NCBI GenBank assembly: GCA_947626565.1
Contig: CANQSQ010000012.1
Location: 1 to 33,541, forward strand
Source of the DNA: an uncultured Bacilli bacterium
GTDB taxonomy: Bacteria; Bacillota_I; Bacilli_A; RF39; UBA660
DNA length: 33,541 bases
Reading direction: 5' to 3'
Part shown: piece after piece, positions 24,127-33,095 of the stretch
How positions within the stretch are numbered: position 1 is the first letter of the stretch
Layout: every line of letters begins with the position of its first letter
Notes under the pieces: generated by a model
Told to the model about the DNA's origin: nothing
What the model saw: only the letters and a program-made list of their open reading frames with translations
Database searches by the model: none
Program-made: the position numbers and the translations under genes

Positions 24127-25404
24127 ATGGAACGTAAGATAGAAATATTTTTACAAAAATGGCAAAAAGACATCATCCGCAAACCTTTGATAATTTACGG
24201 TGCCAAACAAATAGGAAAAACCTTTACTGTTTTATCCTATGGCAAAAAAGAATATAAAAATATTGTTTACTTCAACACTGAAAATAATAGCTTTTTAGAT
24301 GAGTTATTTACCAAAGAAAAATCTACTGAAAAAATTATTCTTAACTTATCACTACAAGCTGGCGAAACTATTCTTAAAGAAGACACTTTAATAATATTAG
24401 ATAATTTAGTAAATAATAATATTGTAAAAGGTTTAAAACTATTCGGTAGTGAACATAGTAAATATCATATTATTGGTATAACTTCTAGAAAAGAAAAATT
24501 ATCTGAATTTAAAGGTGAAGAATTACAATTTAAAAGTATGTATGAAATGGATTTTGAAGAATATTTATGGGCTCACGATGAAAAATCATTAGCTGAATTA
24601 ATTAAAGAATCGTTTACTAAACATAAAACTAATCCTTTCCATAAAGTAGCCCTAGATCAATTTCAAGAATACCTAATAACAGGCGGTCTACCAGAAGTTG
24701 TATTAGCTAATCTTGAAGGCAAAAGCTTTTATGAAATAGATGCTATTAAACAAAAAATTCTTGATATATATAAAAAGGAAATTGCTAATAATAAAAACTT
24801 AATTGATATTCCTCGTGGTATTGAAGTATTAGAATCTATTCCTAGTCAGTTATTAAAAGATAATAAAAAATTTCAATATGGTCAAATGGGTTCAGGCAAA
24901 AGAGCTAAAGAATATGAAAGTACTATTAACTATCTAGTACTTAATCAACTTGCTTATCGTAGTTTTAAAGTCAAAACAATTAAGTCACCTCTTAGTAGTT
25001 GTCGTGAAAAAGATAGTTTTAAACTATATATTCCTGACGATGGTTTATTATTTTCAATGCTACATTTAAATTACAAACAACTTATAAGTGATGAAAAAAT
25101 AAAAGAAACTCTATATGAAAATCATATTGCTAAAACCTTAGTAGAATCTGAATTTGCACTTTATTATTATCAATCAGATGGTAAAGCTGAAGTTAATTTT
25201 GTTGTTCAAAATAGAATGGGTCAGATTATACCACTAGAGATAGCAACCAAGTCTATGTCTAAAGCTAAATCATTATCTGTATTTATGAAAAAATTTACTG
25301 TTACACAAGCTTATCGTATTACCGAGAATAATTTTGCTACTAAAAAAGATGTAAGATACATTCCAATATATGCTATCTTTTGTTTAAATGAAACTAAATA
25401 TTAA
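24127..25404 (+). CDS. AAA ATPase of the AAA_14/DUF4143 type
   Basis: A 425-residue protein with the layout of the AAA_14 plus DUF4143 family, often found as orphan ATPases with unknown targets. The Walker A motif GAKQIGKT is near residue 25. The Walker B strand reads LIILDN, so the usual DE is DN. The sensor region ends in TSRKE. The C-terminal domain contains AEVNFVVQ...IPLEIATK (about 353-375), corresponding to the D...ExK core of this family's nuclease-like domain, with a Glu in place of the Asp. It has its own promoter and a good TAGGAGG site; gpmI follows after 25 bases and may be cotranscribed. The role is unknown. Confidence 0.8.
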   Translation: MERKIEIFLQKWQKDIIRKPLIIYGAKQIGKTFTVLSYGKKEYKNIVYFNTENNSFLDELFTKEKSTEKIILNLSLQAGETILKEDTLIILDNLVNNNIVKGLKLFGSEHSKYHIIGITSRKEKLSEFKGEELQFKSMYEMDFEEYLWAHDEKSLAELIKESFTKHKTNPFHKVALDQFQEYLITGGLPEVVLANLEGKSFYEIDAIKQKILDIYKKEIANNKNLIDIPRGIEVLESIPSQLLKDNKKFQYGQMGSGKRAKEYESTINYLVLNQLAYRSFKVKTIKSPLSSCREKDSFKLYIPDDGLLFSMLHLNYKQLISDEKIKETLYENHIAKTLVESEFALYYYQSDGKAEVNFVVQNRMGQIIPLEIATKSMSKAKSLSVFMKKFTVTQAYRITENNFATKKDVRYIPIYAIFCLNETKY

Positions 25405-25429
25405 AAATAAATTTGAAAGGACTGTAAAT

Positions 25430-26941
25430 ATGAAAGAAACAAAACACCCCTTAATTCTTACTATATTAGATGGCTATGGCTTAAGAGAAAATCCTCATGG
25501 TAATGCCGTCAAATTAGCTAATAATAAAGTATTTAATAAATTATGGACCGAATATCCTCATGCTACCTTAATAGCTTCTGGTGAAGAAGTAGGACTTCCA
25601 GCCGGACAAATGGGTAATAGTGAAGTAGGTCATATGAATATTGGCGCTGGTCGTACAGTTTATCAACCTCTTGAGTTAATTAACAAAGCCATTAAAGATA
25701 AAAGTATTCTTGAAAATAAAGAAATTTTAAAAGTAATTAATCATGCTAAAGAAAATAATTCTAAACTACATATTATGGGTTTAATCAGTGATGGTGGCGT
25801 TCATTCGCACATTAACCATTTAATGGCTCTTTTAAGTATGTGTAAACTACATAAGGTTTCTAAACTTTATCTCCATCTATTTACTGATGGACGCGACACC
25901 TTGCCAACTAGTTCTTATTCCTATATATCTAAAGTTGAAGATAAACTTCAAGAATTAGACCTTGGCTCTATCGCCACAATTAGTGGTCGTTATTATGCCA
26001 TGGACCGTGACAACAACTATGACCGTCTTCAAAAAGCCTATGATGCTATTGTTTATAATAAAGGACCTAAAGCTAACTCTATCAAAGATTTTATTGAAGA
26101 TAGTTATAAACAAAATATTACTGATGAATTCTTAATCCCAACTATCTTTGATGAAACTGGTAATCTAGAGGAAAATGATGGTATAATTGTCTTTAACTTT
26201 CGTAAAGATCGTTTGCGTGAATTATTTACCGCTATAACCAATAAAGACTTTACCGATATGCCTGTTACCAGATTTAATAATGTAAAAGTTGTTACTATGT
26301 TACCCGTTGTTAAAACAGTCTTAGCTGCTCATGCTTTTGAAGATCCTTCGCTTTCTAATATTTTAGGAGAATACCTTGCTAAGAACAACTTATCACAACT
26401 TCGCATAGCTGAAACCGAAAAATATGCTCATGTTACCTTTTTCTTTGATGGTGGTAAAGAAATAGATTATCCTCGTGAAAAGAAAATTCTGATTCCTTCT
26501 CCTAAAGTAGCAACTTACGATTTAAAACCCGAAATGAGTGCTATCGAAGTAACTGATACTTTACTAGAAGAACTTCCTAATTTTGATGTTGTTATCTTAA
26601 ATTTTGCTAATGGTGATATGTTAGGTCATACCGGTGTTTTAGAAGCTGCTATTAAAGGTGTTGAAGTTGTAGATTCCTGCCTAGAAAGAATTTATGAAAA
26701 AATTGAACAATTACAAGGAACTATGGTTATAATTGCCGACCATGGTAATTGTGAAGAAATGCTTGATGACGACGACAATGTTTTAACATCTCACACCACC
26801 AACTTAGTACCTGTCATTATTACGAGAAAGAATTTAACTTTACGCGACGGTAAACTAGGGGATGTAGCTCCTACCATATTAGACCTTTTAAATCTAAAAA
26901 AACCACCAGAAATGACTGGTGAATCAATCATAAAAAAATAA
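25430..26941 (+). CDS. gpmI: 2,3-bisphosphoglycerate-independent phosphoglycerate mutase
   Basis: GpmI converts 3-phosphoglycerate to 2-phosphoglycerate using two metal ions (Mn) and a phosphoserine intermediate. The 503-residue protein shows the first metal ligand D14 in ILDGYG, the nucleophile S64 in QMGNSEVGHMNIGAGR, the DGRDT motif, and the metal-binding NGDMLGHTG and ADHGNCEEM segments near the C-terminus. The frame runs 14 codons further upstream into the AAA gene, but the AAAGGA site and the family start place the ATG at 25430. It closes the glycolytic block; enolase is not in this window. Confidence 0.97.
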   Translation: MKETKHPLILTILDGYGLRENPHGNAVKLANNKVFNKLWTEYPHATLIASGEEVGLPAGQMGNSEVGHMNIGAGRTVYQPLELINKAIKDKSILENKEILKVINHAKENNSKLHIMGLISDGGVHSHINHLMALLSMCKLHKVSKLYLHLFTDGRDTLPTSSYSYISKVEDKLQELDLGSIATISGRYYAMDRDNNYDRLQKAYDAIVYNKGPKANSIKDFIEDSYKQNITDEFLIPTIFDETGNLEENDGIIVFNFRKDRLRELFTAITNKDFTDMPVTRFNNVKVVTMLPVVKTVLAAHAFEDPSLSNILGEYLAKNNLSQLRIAETEKYAHVTFFFDGGKEIDYPREKKILIPSPKVATYDLKPEMSAIEVTDTLLEELPNFDVVILNFANGDMLGHTGVLEAAIKGVEVVDSCLERIYEKIEQLQGTMVIIADHGNCEEMLDDDDNVLTSHTTNLVPVIITRKNLTLRDGKLGDVAPTILDLLNLKKPPEMTGESIIKK

Positions 26942-26964
26942 TGCTTCACGCAAGCATTATTTTT
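26937..26964. terminator. Bidirectional terminator between gpmI and the XRE gene
   Basis: AAATAATGCTT and AAGCATTATTT form a perfect 11-bp stem with the loop CACGC. The stop codons of both convergent genes are inside the hairpin. Confidence 0.9.
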
Positions 26965-27217
26965 CATTGGCTTTTATTACTTCATCCATATCTATTTCAA
27001 ATAGTTTACCTGGGTCAATATCTAAGGCAACGGATATTTTCCACAAAGTATCAACGGAAAAAGATTTAACTCCTTTTTTAGATTCATTTCTTCTAATAAA
27101 TTCATGACTAACTCCAATTCTCTCAGCCAAGTCCGCTTGCGTTATTCCTACTTGTTTGCGATATTTCTTTATATTCTTAGCAATTTGTTCATATATATTA
27201 ATTTCATATTTATTCAT
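26957..27217 (-). CDS. XRE-family helix-turn-helix regulator
   Basis: An 86-residue protein consisting of one Cro/C1-type helix-turn-helix domain (about residues 12-68): IAKNIKKYRKQVGITQADLA, then RIGVSHEFIRRNESKK and LWKISVALDI. There is no added sensor or peptidase domain. The start at 27217 has GGGTGAT upstream. It is divergent from the Y-family polymerase gene, 183 bases away, and the gap holds repeated CTCTAA half-sites, so it may control itself and dinB; that link is inference. Confidence 0.88.
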   Translation of the reverse strand: MNKYEINIYEQIAKNIKKYRKQVGITQADLAERIGVSHEFIRRNESKKGVKSFSVDTLWKISVALDIDPGKLFEIDMDEVIKANEK

Positions 27218-27318
27218 CTAAATCACCCATCTACCACTATTATGTACTAAAAAATTAAAATAATATGTAAACTATAAAATTACATTACTTAAAAATGACA
27301 AAATTATAATTAAAAAAC

Positions 27319-27366
27319 TTCTCTAATTATTCTTAGAGAAACTAAAAACTTTATCAAAATCTCTAA
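27319..27366. promoter_or_regulatory. Repeated CTCTAA half-sites between XRE gene and dinB
   Basis: TTCTCTAA (27319-27326) and TTAGAGAA (27333-27340) form a perfect inverted repeat with a 6-base centre. A further CTCTAA lies at 27361-27366, just ahead of the dinB -10. It fits an operator for the adjacent XRE regulator; it could instead be a stem-loop. Confidence 0.45.
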
Positions 27367-27372
27367 ATGTTT

Positions 27373-27378
27373 TATAAT
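27373..27378 (+). promoter_or_regulatory. dinB -10 element
   Basis: A perfect TATAAT 23 bases before the TTG start of dinB. The -35 region (about 27350) matches poorly, which suits a regulated promoter. I saw no LexA box. Confidence 0.5.
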
Positions 27379-27400
27379 TACCTTAAAGAGGTGACTACCA

Positions 27401-28630
27401 TTGTCAGAAAGAATTATATTTCACGTTGACGTTAATAATGCCTTCCTTTCTTGGACCGCTGTTTACTTACTTAAAAAGGGCTATCAAATAGATATTCGTA
27501 CCATTCCCTCAATTATTGGTGGTGATGAATCTCTTCGTCATGGTATTGTTCTTGCTAAATCACCTGTAGCGAAAAAATTAGGTATAAAAACGGCTGAAAC
27601 TATTTATCAAGCTAAAAAGAAATGTCCTACCTTAAAAATCTATCCTGCTAACTATGAATGGTATTATCAAAAATCTAATGAACTTTATGAATATCTAAAA
27701 ACTTATACTCCTGTCATCGAACGTTTTTCTATTGATGAATGTTTTCTAGACATGACTGGAACTAATTATCTATATCATGATTATTTAGAACTTGCCTCTA
27801 AAATAAAAGATGATATAAAAACGAACTTTGGTTACACTGTCAATGTAGGTATTGGCAACAATAAACTATGTGCTAAAATGGCTTCTGACTTTGAAAAGCC
27901 TGACAAGGTTCATACTCTCTTTAAAGATGAAATTGCCTCTAAATTATGGCCCCTTGACGTAGGTGATTTATTTATGTGTGGCAAAAAGACTAAGGAAGTA
28001 CTAAATAAACTAAACATTTTTACCATAAAAGATTTAGCTCATGCCAATGACAAAGTACTTGAAAAAAATTTCAAAAATCAGGCCATCTATTTAAAAAATG
28101 CTGCTCTTGGACTTGATGATTCTAAAGTTGGACCTAAAACTAGTAAAAATAGTAGTATAAGTATTTCTGAAACCTTATCTTATGACTACACAGATGAAGA
28201 AAAAATAAAAGAAGTTCTCTTTCGTCAAACCCAAGAAATAACCAGACAATTACGAAAACAAAAACTTTATACTAAGACAATTGCTATTACTTATAAGAAT
28301 AATCAATTCATATCCTATTCTGCTCAAATGCCCCTACCAAATCCTACTAATAACACTAAAGAAATTTACGAATTAGTTTTAGCTATTTTTGCTAAAAGTT
28401 ACAAAAAAGATCCTCTTCGTCTCATTGGCATCAGGCTAGCAGATTTAAAAGCTAGTAAAGAAACACAAATATCTTTATTTGATGAAGACTCCTCTTTACA
28501 AAAAGAAAATAATACTGAAGAATTTCAAAAAACTATTGATACCATCAACGAAAAGTTTGGTAAATCATTAATTGCTCCTGCCTCTTTAAAAATAATAGGA
28601 GAATCTAAAACTAAAAATAAATATAAATAA
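27401..28630 (+). CDS. dinB: Y-family DNA polymerase (DNA polymerase IV type)
   Basis: A translesion DNA polymerase. The 409-residue protein has the catalytic HVDVNNAF motif (D10, likely steric-gate F15), the palm motif SIDECFLD (D112, E113), the little-finger domain from about residue 245, and a C-terminal beta-clamp-binding motif QISLF (356-360). The start is TTG at 27401 after GAGGTGA, with no better ATG nearby; the protein then begins SERIIFHVDV, as the family does. It may be DinB or a close UvrX/YqjW-type paralogue; DinB is the safer name. It is divergent from a small XRE regulator that may control it. Confidence 0.9.
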   Translation: MSERIIFHVDVNNAFLSWTAVYLLKKGYQIDIRTIPSIIGGDESLRHGIVLAKSPVAKKLGIKTAETIYQAKKKCPTLKIYPANYEWYYQKSNELYEYLKTYTPVIERFSIDECFLDMTGTNYLYHDYLELASKIKDDIKTNFGYTVNVGIGNNKLCAKMASDFEKPDKVHTLFKDEIASKLWPLDVGDLFMCGKKTKEVLNKLNIFTIKDLAHANDKVLEKNFKNQAIYLKNAALGLDDSKVGPKTSKNSSISISETLSYDYTDEEKIKEVLFRQTQEITRQLRKQKLYTKTIAITYKNNQFISYSAQMPLPNPTNNTKEIYELVLAIFAKSYKKDPLRLIGIRLADLKASKETQISLFDEDSSLQKENNTEEFQKTIDTINEKFGKSLIAPASLKIIGESKTKNKYK

Positions 28631-28728
28631 AAGACTAATAATTGACTAGTACTGCTTCTTTTTCTACCTAAAATGTCAAATTAAATTAGTTTTTTTCTTT
28701 TATTTAAAAAAAATCTTCAAAAAAACAC

Positions 28729-28758
28729 TTGCAAAACGTTGATATACCATGCTATAAT
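28729..28758 (+). promoter_or_regulatory. Promoter of the S10 ribosomal operon
   Basis: TTGCAA (28729-28734), an 18-base spacer ending in TGC, then a perfect TATAAT (28753-28758). The start would be near 28765, giving a leader of about 120 bases. Confidence 0.8.
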
Positions 28759-28764
28759 TAGATA

Positions 28765-28883
28765 CGTGTGACTGCTTAGATGTGCAAGGTTGTCGATACG
28801 CCAGGTTAAGTTGTTAATTTGCTATCGGGTTATTTGCACGGAGCAAGTCTATACTAGATATAGGCGAAGGGAGGATTTAAAAC
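28765..28883 (+). ncRNA. Structured 5' leader of the S10 operon
   Basis: The leader is much richer in G and C than its surroundings and folds well. GACTGCT (28770-28776) pairs with AGCAAGTC (28842-28849) with one bulge. Inside, TGTGCAA (28781-28787) pairs with TTGCACG (28834-28840), and CGATA (28794-28798) with TATCG (28823-28827). Separately, 28847-28853 pairs with 28859-28865 (stem around CTATA/TATAG) just before the AAGGGAGG ribosome binding site, sharing bases 28847-28849 with the outer stem. It looks like a ribosomal-protein leader with two exclusive states; the protein ligand is not known to me. Confidence 0.55.
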
Positions 28884-29195
28884 ATGGCAACAGAAAAGAT
28901 TCGTATCAGAATTAAAGCATATGATCACAGAATTCTAGATAATGCTGCTACTAAGATAGTTGAAACTGTTAAAAGATCTGGTGGACAAATCTCAGGTCCT
29001 GTACCACTTCCAACAGAAATTGAAAAATTTACTATTCTAAGAGCTGTACACAAATATAAGGATTCTCGTGAGCAATTCGAAATGCGTACACACAAAAGAC
29101 TTATTGATGTCAAAAATCCTAGCAAGGAAACTATTGATGCATTAGCTCATTTAGATTTACCAAGCGGAGTAGAAATTGAAATCAAAACAAAATAA
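28884..29195 (+). CDS. rpsJ: 30S ribosomal protein S10
   Basis: S10 of the small subunit, which also acts as NusE in transcription antitermination. The 103-residue length is standard. The family motifs [28 protein letters not shown] and [15 protein letters not shown] are all present. It is the first gene of the S10 operon, with an AAGGGAGG site and a long structured leader in front. rplC follows 15 bases after its stop. Confidence 0.99.
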   Translation: MATEKIRIRIKAYDHRILDNAATKIVETVKRSGGQISGPVPLPTEIEKFTILRAVHKYKDSREQFEMRTHKRLIDVKNPSKETIDALAHLDLPSGVEIEIKTK

Positions 29196-29210
29196 TAGGA
29201 GGAAAAAGTA

Positions 29211-29963
29211 ATGAAAGGAATCTTAGGTAAAAAAATCGGAATGACTCAAGTATTTACTACTAATGGTAAATTAATTCCGGTTACTGTTATTGAAGTAGAG
29301 CCAAACGTTGTTACTCAAATCAAAACAGTAGAAAAAGATGGTTATGATGCTATTCAACTTGCTACAGAAACAATTAGAGAAAAAGCTAGCAACAAACCAA
29401 AAATGGGTCATACAAATAAAGCTAACACAACACCTAAGCGCTTCTTAAGAGAGATTAGAGGAGTAAACGTTAACGATTACACTTTAGGTCAAACAGTTAG
29501 CGTAGACATATTTGAAGCAGGGGAAATTGTTGATGTTACAGGAACTTCTAAAGGTAAAGGGTTCCAAGGCGTTATTAAACGTCATAATCAATCAACTGGT
29601 CCTATGGGACACGGTTCACAATACCATAGAGGTGTTGGATCACTAGGTACTATGTTACCAATGCACGTATTAAAAGGTAAAAAGATGCCTGGTCAAATGG
29701 GTAATGTTCAAAGAACAGTTCAAAATCTAGAAATAATTTCTGTAGATACTGAAAATAATGTCATTTTAGTAAAAGGTAATGTACCTGGAGCTAAGAAATC
29801 ATTAGTTATGATTCGCACTGCTGTTAAAAAACCAGATGCTAAGAATGACCAAGCTGAATTAATCACCTATGTTCAAGAAGCACCTGAAACAGCTGAAGAA
29901 CAACCAGTTGAAGAAACTGAAGAAAATAATGCTGAAGTAACTGAAGAACAAGCAGCTGAATAA
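29211..29963 (+). CDS. rplC: 50S ribosomal protein L3 with an acidic C-terminal extension
   Basis: L3 is an early assembly protein of the large subunit that reaches the peptidyl transferase centre. The core is clear: [47 protein letters not shown] and KMPGQMG. The protein is 250 residues, whereas L3 is usually about 205-215. The extra 35-40 residues form a low-complexity acidic tail rich in Glu, Ala, Thr, Pro and Val. The frame and codon use are continuous, so the tail is real and not a frameshift. A hairpin (29966-30007) separates it from rplD. Confidence 0.98.
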   Translation: MKGILGKKIGMTQVFTTNGKLIPVTVIEVEPNVVTQIKTVEKDGYDAIQLATETIREKASNKPKMGHTNKANTTPKRFLREIRGVNVNDYTLGQTVSVDIFEAGEIVDVTGTSKGKGFQGVIKRHNQSTGPMGHGSQYHRGVGSLGTMLPMHVLKGKKMPGQMGNVQRTVQNLEIISVDTENNVILVKGNVPGAKKSLVMIRTAVKKPDAKNDQAELITYVQEAPETAEEQPVEETEENNAEVTEEQAAE

Positions 29964-29965
29964 AA

Positions 29966-30007
29966 TCATCACAAAAAACTAACCAATGTATTAAGTAATA
30001 GTGATGA
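29966..30007 (+). promoter_or_regulatory. Hairpin between rplC and rplD
   Basis: TCATCAC (29966-29972) pairs perfectly with GTGATGA (30001-30007) across a 28-base loop, and the stem ends right at the AAAGGAGG ribosome binding site of rplD. There is no U-tract, so it is not a terminator. It may tune rplD translation. Confidence 0.4.
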
Positions 30008-30022
30008 AAGGAGGAATCGTTG

Positions 30023-30649
30023 ATGAAAAAAGTAGAACTTTTAAATCTAAAAGGTGAAAAAGTAAAAGACATTAATTTAAACGAAGAAATATTTGGAATT
30101 ACCCCAAACAAAGCTGTCTTAAAAGATGCAATCGTTTTAGCAATGGCATCCCTAAGACAAGGAACACATAAAACAAAAAATCGTTCAGAAGTAAGTGGTG
30201 GTGGTAGAAAACCATGGAGACAAAAAGAAACTGGACGTGCTCGTCAAGGCTCAATTAGAGCTGTTCAATGGGTAGGTGGAGGAAGATATGGAACTCCAGT
30301 ACCTAGAGATTATAGTAAAAAACAAAATCGTAAAGAAAGAAGAATTGCTCTTAAATCAGCTTTATCAGAAAAAGCTATGGAAAAAGCAATTATTGCTATT
30401 GAAAACTTAAAAGTATCAGCACCAAAGACAAAAGAAATGCTTAGCATTTTAGAAGCTTTAAAAGTTGCTGATAAAAAAGTTCTATTAGTTGTACATGAAT
30501 TAGATGATAATATGATTTTAGCAACCAGAAACTTACCAAACGTTATTTTAATCTTAGCTGATGAAATAAGCGTTTTAGATGTTGTTGGAGCTGATGTCAT
30601 CGTTGCAACTGAAGAAGCTTTAAAATTTATCGAGGAGGTGCTTAAATAA
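30023..30649 (+). CDS. rplD: 50S ribosomal protein L4
   Basis: L4 of the large subunit, a regulator of the S10 operon in some bacteria. The 208 residues contain the tunnel-lobed loop with [25 protein letters not shown] (about residues 48-74) and the [16 protein letters not shown] segment. A TTG lies one codon upstream, but the ATG at 30023 is better spaced from AAAGGAGG. Its TAA overlaps the rplW ATG (TAATG), giving translational coupling. Confidence 0.99.
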   Translation: MKKVELLNLKGEKVKDINLNEEIFGITPNKAVLKDAIVLAMASLRQGTHKTKNRSEVSGGGRKPWRQKETGRARQGSIRAVQWVGGGRYGTPVPRDYSKKQNRKERRIALKSALSEKAMEKAIIAIENLKVSAPKTKEMLSILEALKVADKKVLLVVHELDDNMILATRNLPNVILILADEISVLDVVGADVIVATEEALKFIEEVLK

Positions 30650-30933
30650 TGCAAGACACTAAATATTTAGAAATAATAAAAGCACCAGTTATCACTGAAA
30701 AATCCCAAATTGCTAAAAGTGAAGGAAAATATACTTTTAAAGTTGATCCTAAAGCTAAAAAACCAGAAATTAAACAAGCAATTGAAAAAATATTTAATGT
30801 TAAAGTTACATCAATTAGAACAATTAATGTAAAACCTAAAAAAAGAAGAGTTGGTCGTTATACAGGATTAACTAATCGTTCAAAAAAAGCAATTGTTACT
30901 CTTGCAGAAGGACAAACAATTGATCTTGGTTAG
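30649..30933 (+). CDS. rplW: 50S ribosomal protein L23
   Basis: L23 lies at the exit of the peptide tunnel and docks trigger factor and SRP. The 94-residue length is normal and the motifs [35 protein letters not shown] and KPKKRRVGR are present. Its start overlaps the rplD stop, and the GAGGAGG site lies inside the end of rplD. Confidence 0.99.
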   Translation: MQDTKYLEIIKAPVITEKSQIAKSEGKYTFKVDPKAKKPEIKQAIEKIFNVKVTSIRTINVKPKKRRVGRYTGLTNRSKKAIVTLAEGQTIDLG

Positions 30934-30949
30934 AAGGAGGAAATAAATT

Positions 30950-31780
30950 ATGGCAATCAGAAATTATAAACCTACTACACCAGGACGTAGAAAGATGAGT
31001 GCATTAATTAACGATGAAATAACTAAAAGCACTCCTGAAAAATCTCTTACCGTTACCATTAAAAAGAATGGTGGACGTAATAATCAAGGTAAGATAACTG
31101 TTCGTCATCAAGGTGGCGGAGAAAAAAGAAAATATCGTATCATTGATTTCAAAAGAAATAAATTAAACGTACCTGGTACAGTAGCAAGTATCGAATATGA
31201 TCCAAATAGAACTGCTAATATTGCATTAATTAACTATGCAGATGGCGAAAAAAGATATATTATTGCTCCTAAAGGCTTAACAGTAGGAACTACTATTGAA
31301 GCAGGAGAAAATGCTGATATTAAAGTAGGTAACGCATTACCTATTATGAATATTCCAGTAGGTACAATGATTCATAACATTGAATTACGTCCTGGAAAAG
31401 GTGGCGAATTAGCTAGAAGTGCTGGTTCATCTGCTCAAATTCTTGGTCGTGAAGATAACTATGTAATGATTCGTTTAGCAAGTGGAGAACAAAGAAAAGT
31501 TTTAGGAACTTGTATGGCTACAGTTGGTGAAGTTGGTAATGAAGATTCTTCACTAGTTAAAGTAGGAAAAGCTGGTCGTAAACGTCATATGGGAATTAGA
31601 CCTACGGTACGTGGATCAGTTATGAATCCAAATGACCACCCACATGGAGGTGGTGAAGGTCGTGCTCCAGTTGGACGTAAAGCACCAATGACACCATGGG
31701 GTAAACCTGCACTTGGATTAAAGACACGTAAGAAAAAACAATCTGACAAGTTCATAGTACGTCGTCGCAATACTAAATAG
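30950..31780 (+). CDS. rplB: 50S ribosomal protein L2
   Basis: L2 binds 23S rRNA near the peptidyl transferase centre and is needed for subunit joining. The 276 residues are the usual length. The sequence has the [11 protein letters not shown] start, [22 protein letters not shown], and the C-terminal signature [20 protein letters not shown] with the conserved His residues. The ribosome binding site is AAGGAGG. It lies within the S10 operon, with rpsS 17 bases downstream. Confidence 0.99.
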   Translation: MAIRNYKPTTPGRRKMSALINDEITKSTPEKSLTVTIKKNGGRNNQGKITVRHQGGGEKRKYRIIDFKRNKLNVPGTVASIEYDPNRTANIALINYADGEKRYIIAPKGLTVGTTIEAGENADIKVGNALPIMNIPVGTMIHNIELRPGKGGELARSAGSSAQILGREDNYVMIRLASGEQRKVLGTCMATVGEVGNEDSSLVKVGKAGRKRHMGIRPTVRGSVMNPNDHPHGGGEGRAPVGRKAPMTPWGKPALGLKTRKKKQSDKFIVRRRNTK

Positions 31781-31797
31781 GAAAGGATGATTAAAAA

Positions 31798-32067
31798 ATG
31801 GCAAGAAGTTTAAAAAAAGGACCTTATGTTTTTGATAGATTATTAAAAAAGGTTCAAGAAATGAATAAGTCTGGAAAAAAAGAAGTCATTAAAACTTGGT
31901 CACGCCGTTCCACTATTTTTCCTGATTTTATAGGACACACTTTTGCAGTACATAATGGAAAAGAATTTATTCCAGTATATGTTACTGAAGACATGGTTGG
32001 ACATAAATTAGGTGAATTTGCATTAACACGTAAATTTGGTGGACATGGTTCAGATAAGAAAAAATAA
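31798..32067 (+). CDS. rpsS: 30S ribosomal protein S19
   Basis: S19 of the small-subunit head, binding 16S rRNA together with S13. The 89-residue protein is typical: [49 protein letters not shown] and [14 protein letters not shown]. The ribosome binding site is GAAAGGATG. Confidence 0.99.
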   Translation: MARSLKKGPYVFDRLLKKVQEMNKSGKKEVIKTWSRRSTIFPDFIGHTFAVHNGKEFIPVYVTEDMVGHKLGEFALTRKFGGHGSDKKK

Positions 32068-32091
32068 AATAATGACTAGGAGGGTAAATAT

Positions 32092-32427
32092 ATGGAAGCA
32101 AAAGCAATTGCTAAAGGACTTAGAACATCACCACTAAGAGCTCGTTTAGTAGCTGACATGATTCGTGGTAAAAGTGTTCAAGAAGCATTAACCATATTAA
32201 ATAATGTTAATAATAAATCAGCAAAACTTACAAAAAAAGTTTTAGATTCTGCTATTGCTAATGCTGTAAATAACGAAAGTGCAGATGTTAATACACTTTA
32301 TGTTAAAGAAGCAAGAGTAGATGCTGGTCCTACAATGAAACGTCACTTTTTTGATTCACGTTCACATATAGGACATAGAGATCATAGAACTAGTCACATA
32401 ATCATAGTAGTGGCTACAAAAAACTAA
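32092..32427 (+). CDS. rplV: 50S ribosomal protein L22
   Basis: L22 lines the peptide exit tunnel, and its beta-hairpin tip is a site of macrolide resistance mutations. The 111 residues include the start EAKAIAKGLRTSPLRARLVADMIRGK and the hairpin region VKEARVDAGPTMKRHFFDSRS. In place of the common RGRA at the tip it has HFFDSRSHIGHRDHRTSH, which is more divergent than usual. The ribosome binding site is AGGAGGG. Confidence 0.98.
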   Translation: MEAKAIAKGLRTSPLRARLVADMIRGKSVQEALTILNNVNNKSAKLTKKVLDSAIANAVNNESADVNTLYVKEARVDAGPTMKRHFFDSRSHIGHRDHRTSHIIIVVATKN

Positions 32428-32443
32428 TAAGGAGGTTACATAA

Positions 32444-33094
32444 ATGGGACAAAAGGTAAATCCTAATGGACTAAGACTTGGTATTAATAAAGATTGGCAA
32501 GCTAAATGGTACAGTGATAAAAAAGACTTTTCTAAATACTTAGCTAAAGATGTTAAAATTCGTGAATACTTAGAAAAGACTTTAACTAATGCTGGTATTG
32601 CCAAAGTTGAAATCGAAAGAAATGCTAAGAAATGTGAAGTTGTCATTCATACTTCAAAACCAGGTGTTATGATTGGCCATGGTGGCGAAGAAATTGAAAA
32701 ATTAAAGAAACAACTATCAAAAATTGCAGATGAAAATGTTCAAATCTCAATTGTTGATATTAAAAAAGCAGATTTAAATGCTCAATTAGTAGCTGATTCA
32801 ATCGCAAATCAAATAACTAACAGAGCATCATTCCGTATGGCTCAAAAACGTGCTATTAGAAATGCTATGAAAGCTGGAGCTAAAGGAATTAAAACATCAG
32901 TATCTGGACGTTTAGGTGGAGCTGAAATGGCTCGTCGCGAAGGATACACTGAAGGAACTATTCCTCTACATACTTTAAGAGCTGATGTTGATTATGCTAT
33001 CTCAGAAGCAGATACAACATTTGGAAAAATTGGTGTAAAGGTATGGATCTATAAAGGGGAAATCCTAAACAAAAAGGCTAAAGGAGGTAATTAA
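32444..33094 (+). CDS. rpsC: 30S ribosomal protein S3
   Basis: S3 lines the mRNA entry channel of the small subunit. The 216-residue protein has the [14 protein letters not shown] start, a KH domain with [17 protein letters not shown] (the GxxG loop reads GHGG), and the C-terminal [22 protein letters not shown] and KVWIYKGEI signatures. The ribosome binding site is AAGGAGG. rplP starts one base after its stop. Confidence 0.99.
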   Translation: MGQKVNPNGLRLGINKDWQAKWYSDKKDFSKYLAKDVKIREYLEKTLTNAGIAKVEIERNAKKCEVVIHTSKPGVMIGHGGEEIEKLKKQLSKIADENVQISIVDIKKADLNAQLVADSIANQITNRASFRMAQKRAIRNAMKAGAKGIKTSVSGRLGGAEMARREGYTEGTIPLHTLRADVDYAISEADTTFGKIGVKVWIYKGEILNKKAKGGN

Positions 33095-33095
33095 T

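Noticed and set aside
29863-30111. Minus-strand frame across rplC-rplD
   Set aside because: It mirrors the repetitive acidic tail of L3 and has no start signals; it is a shadow.
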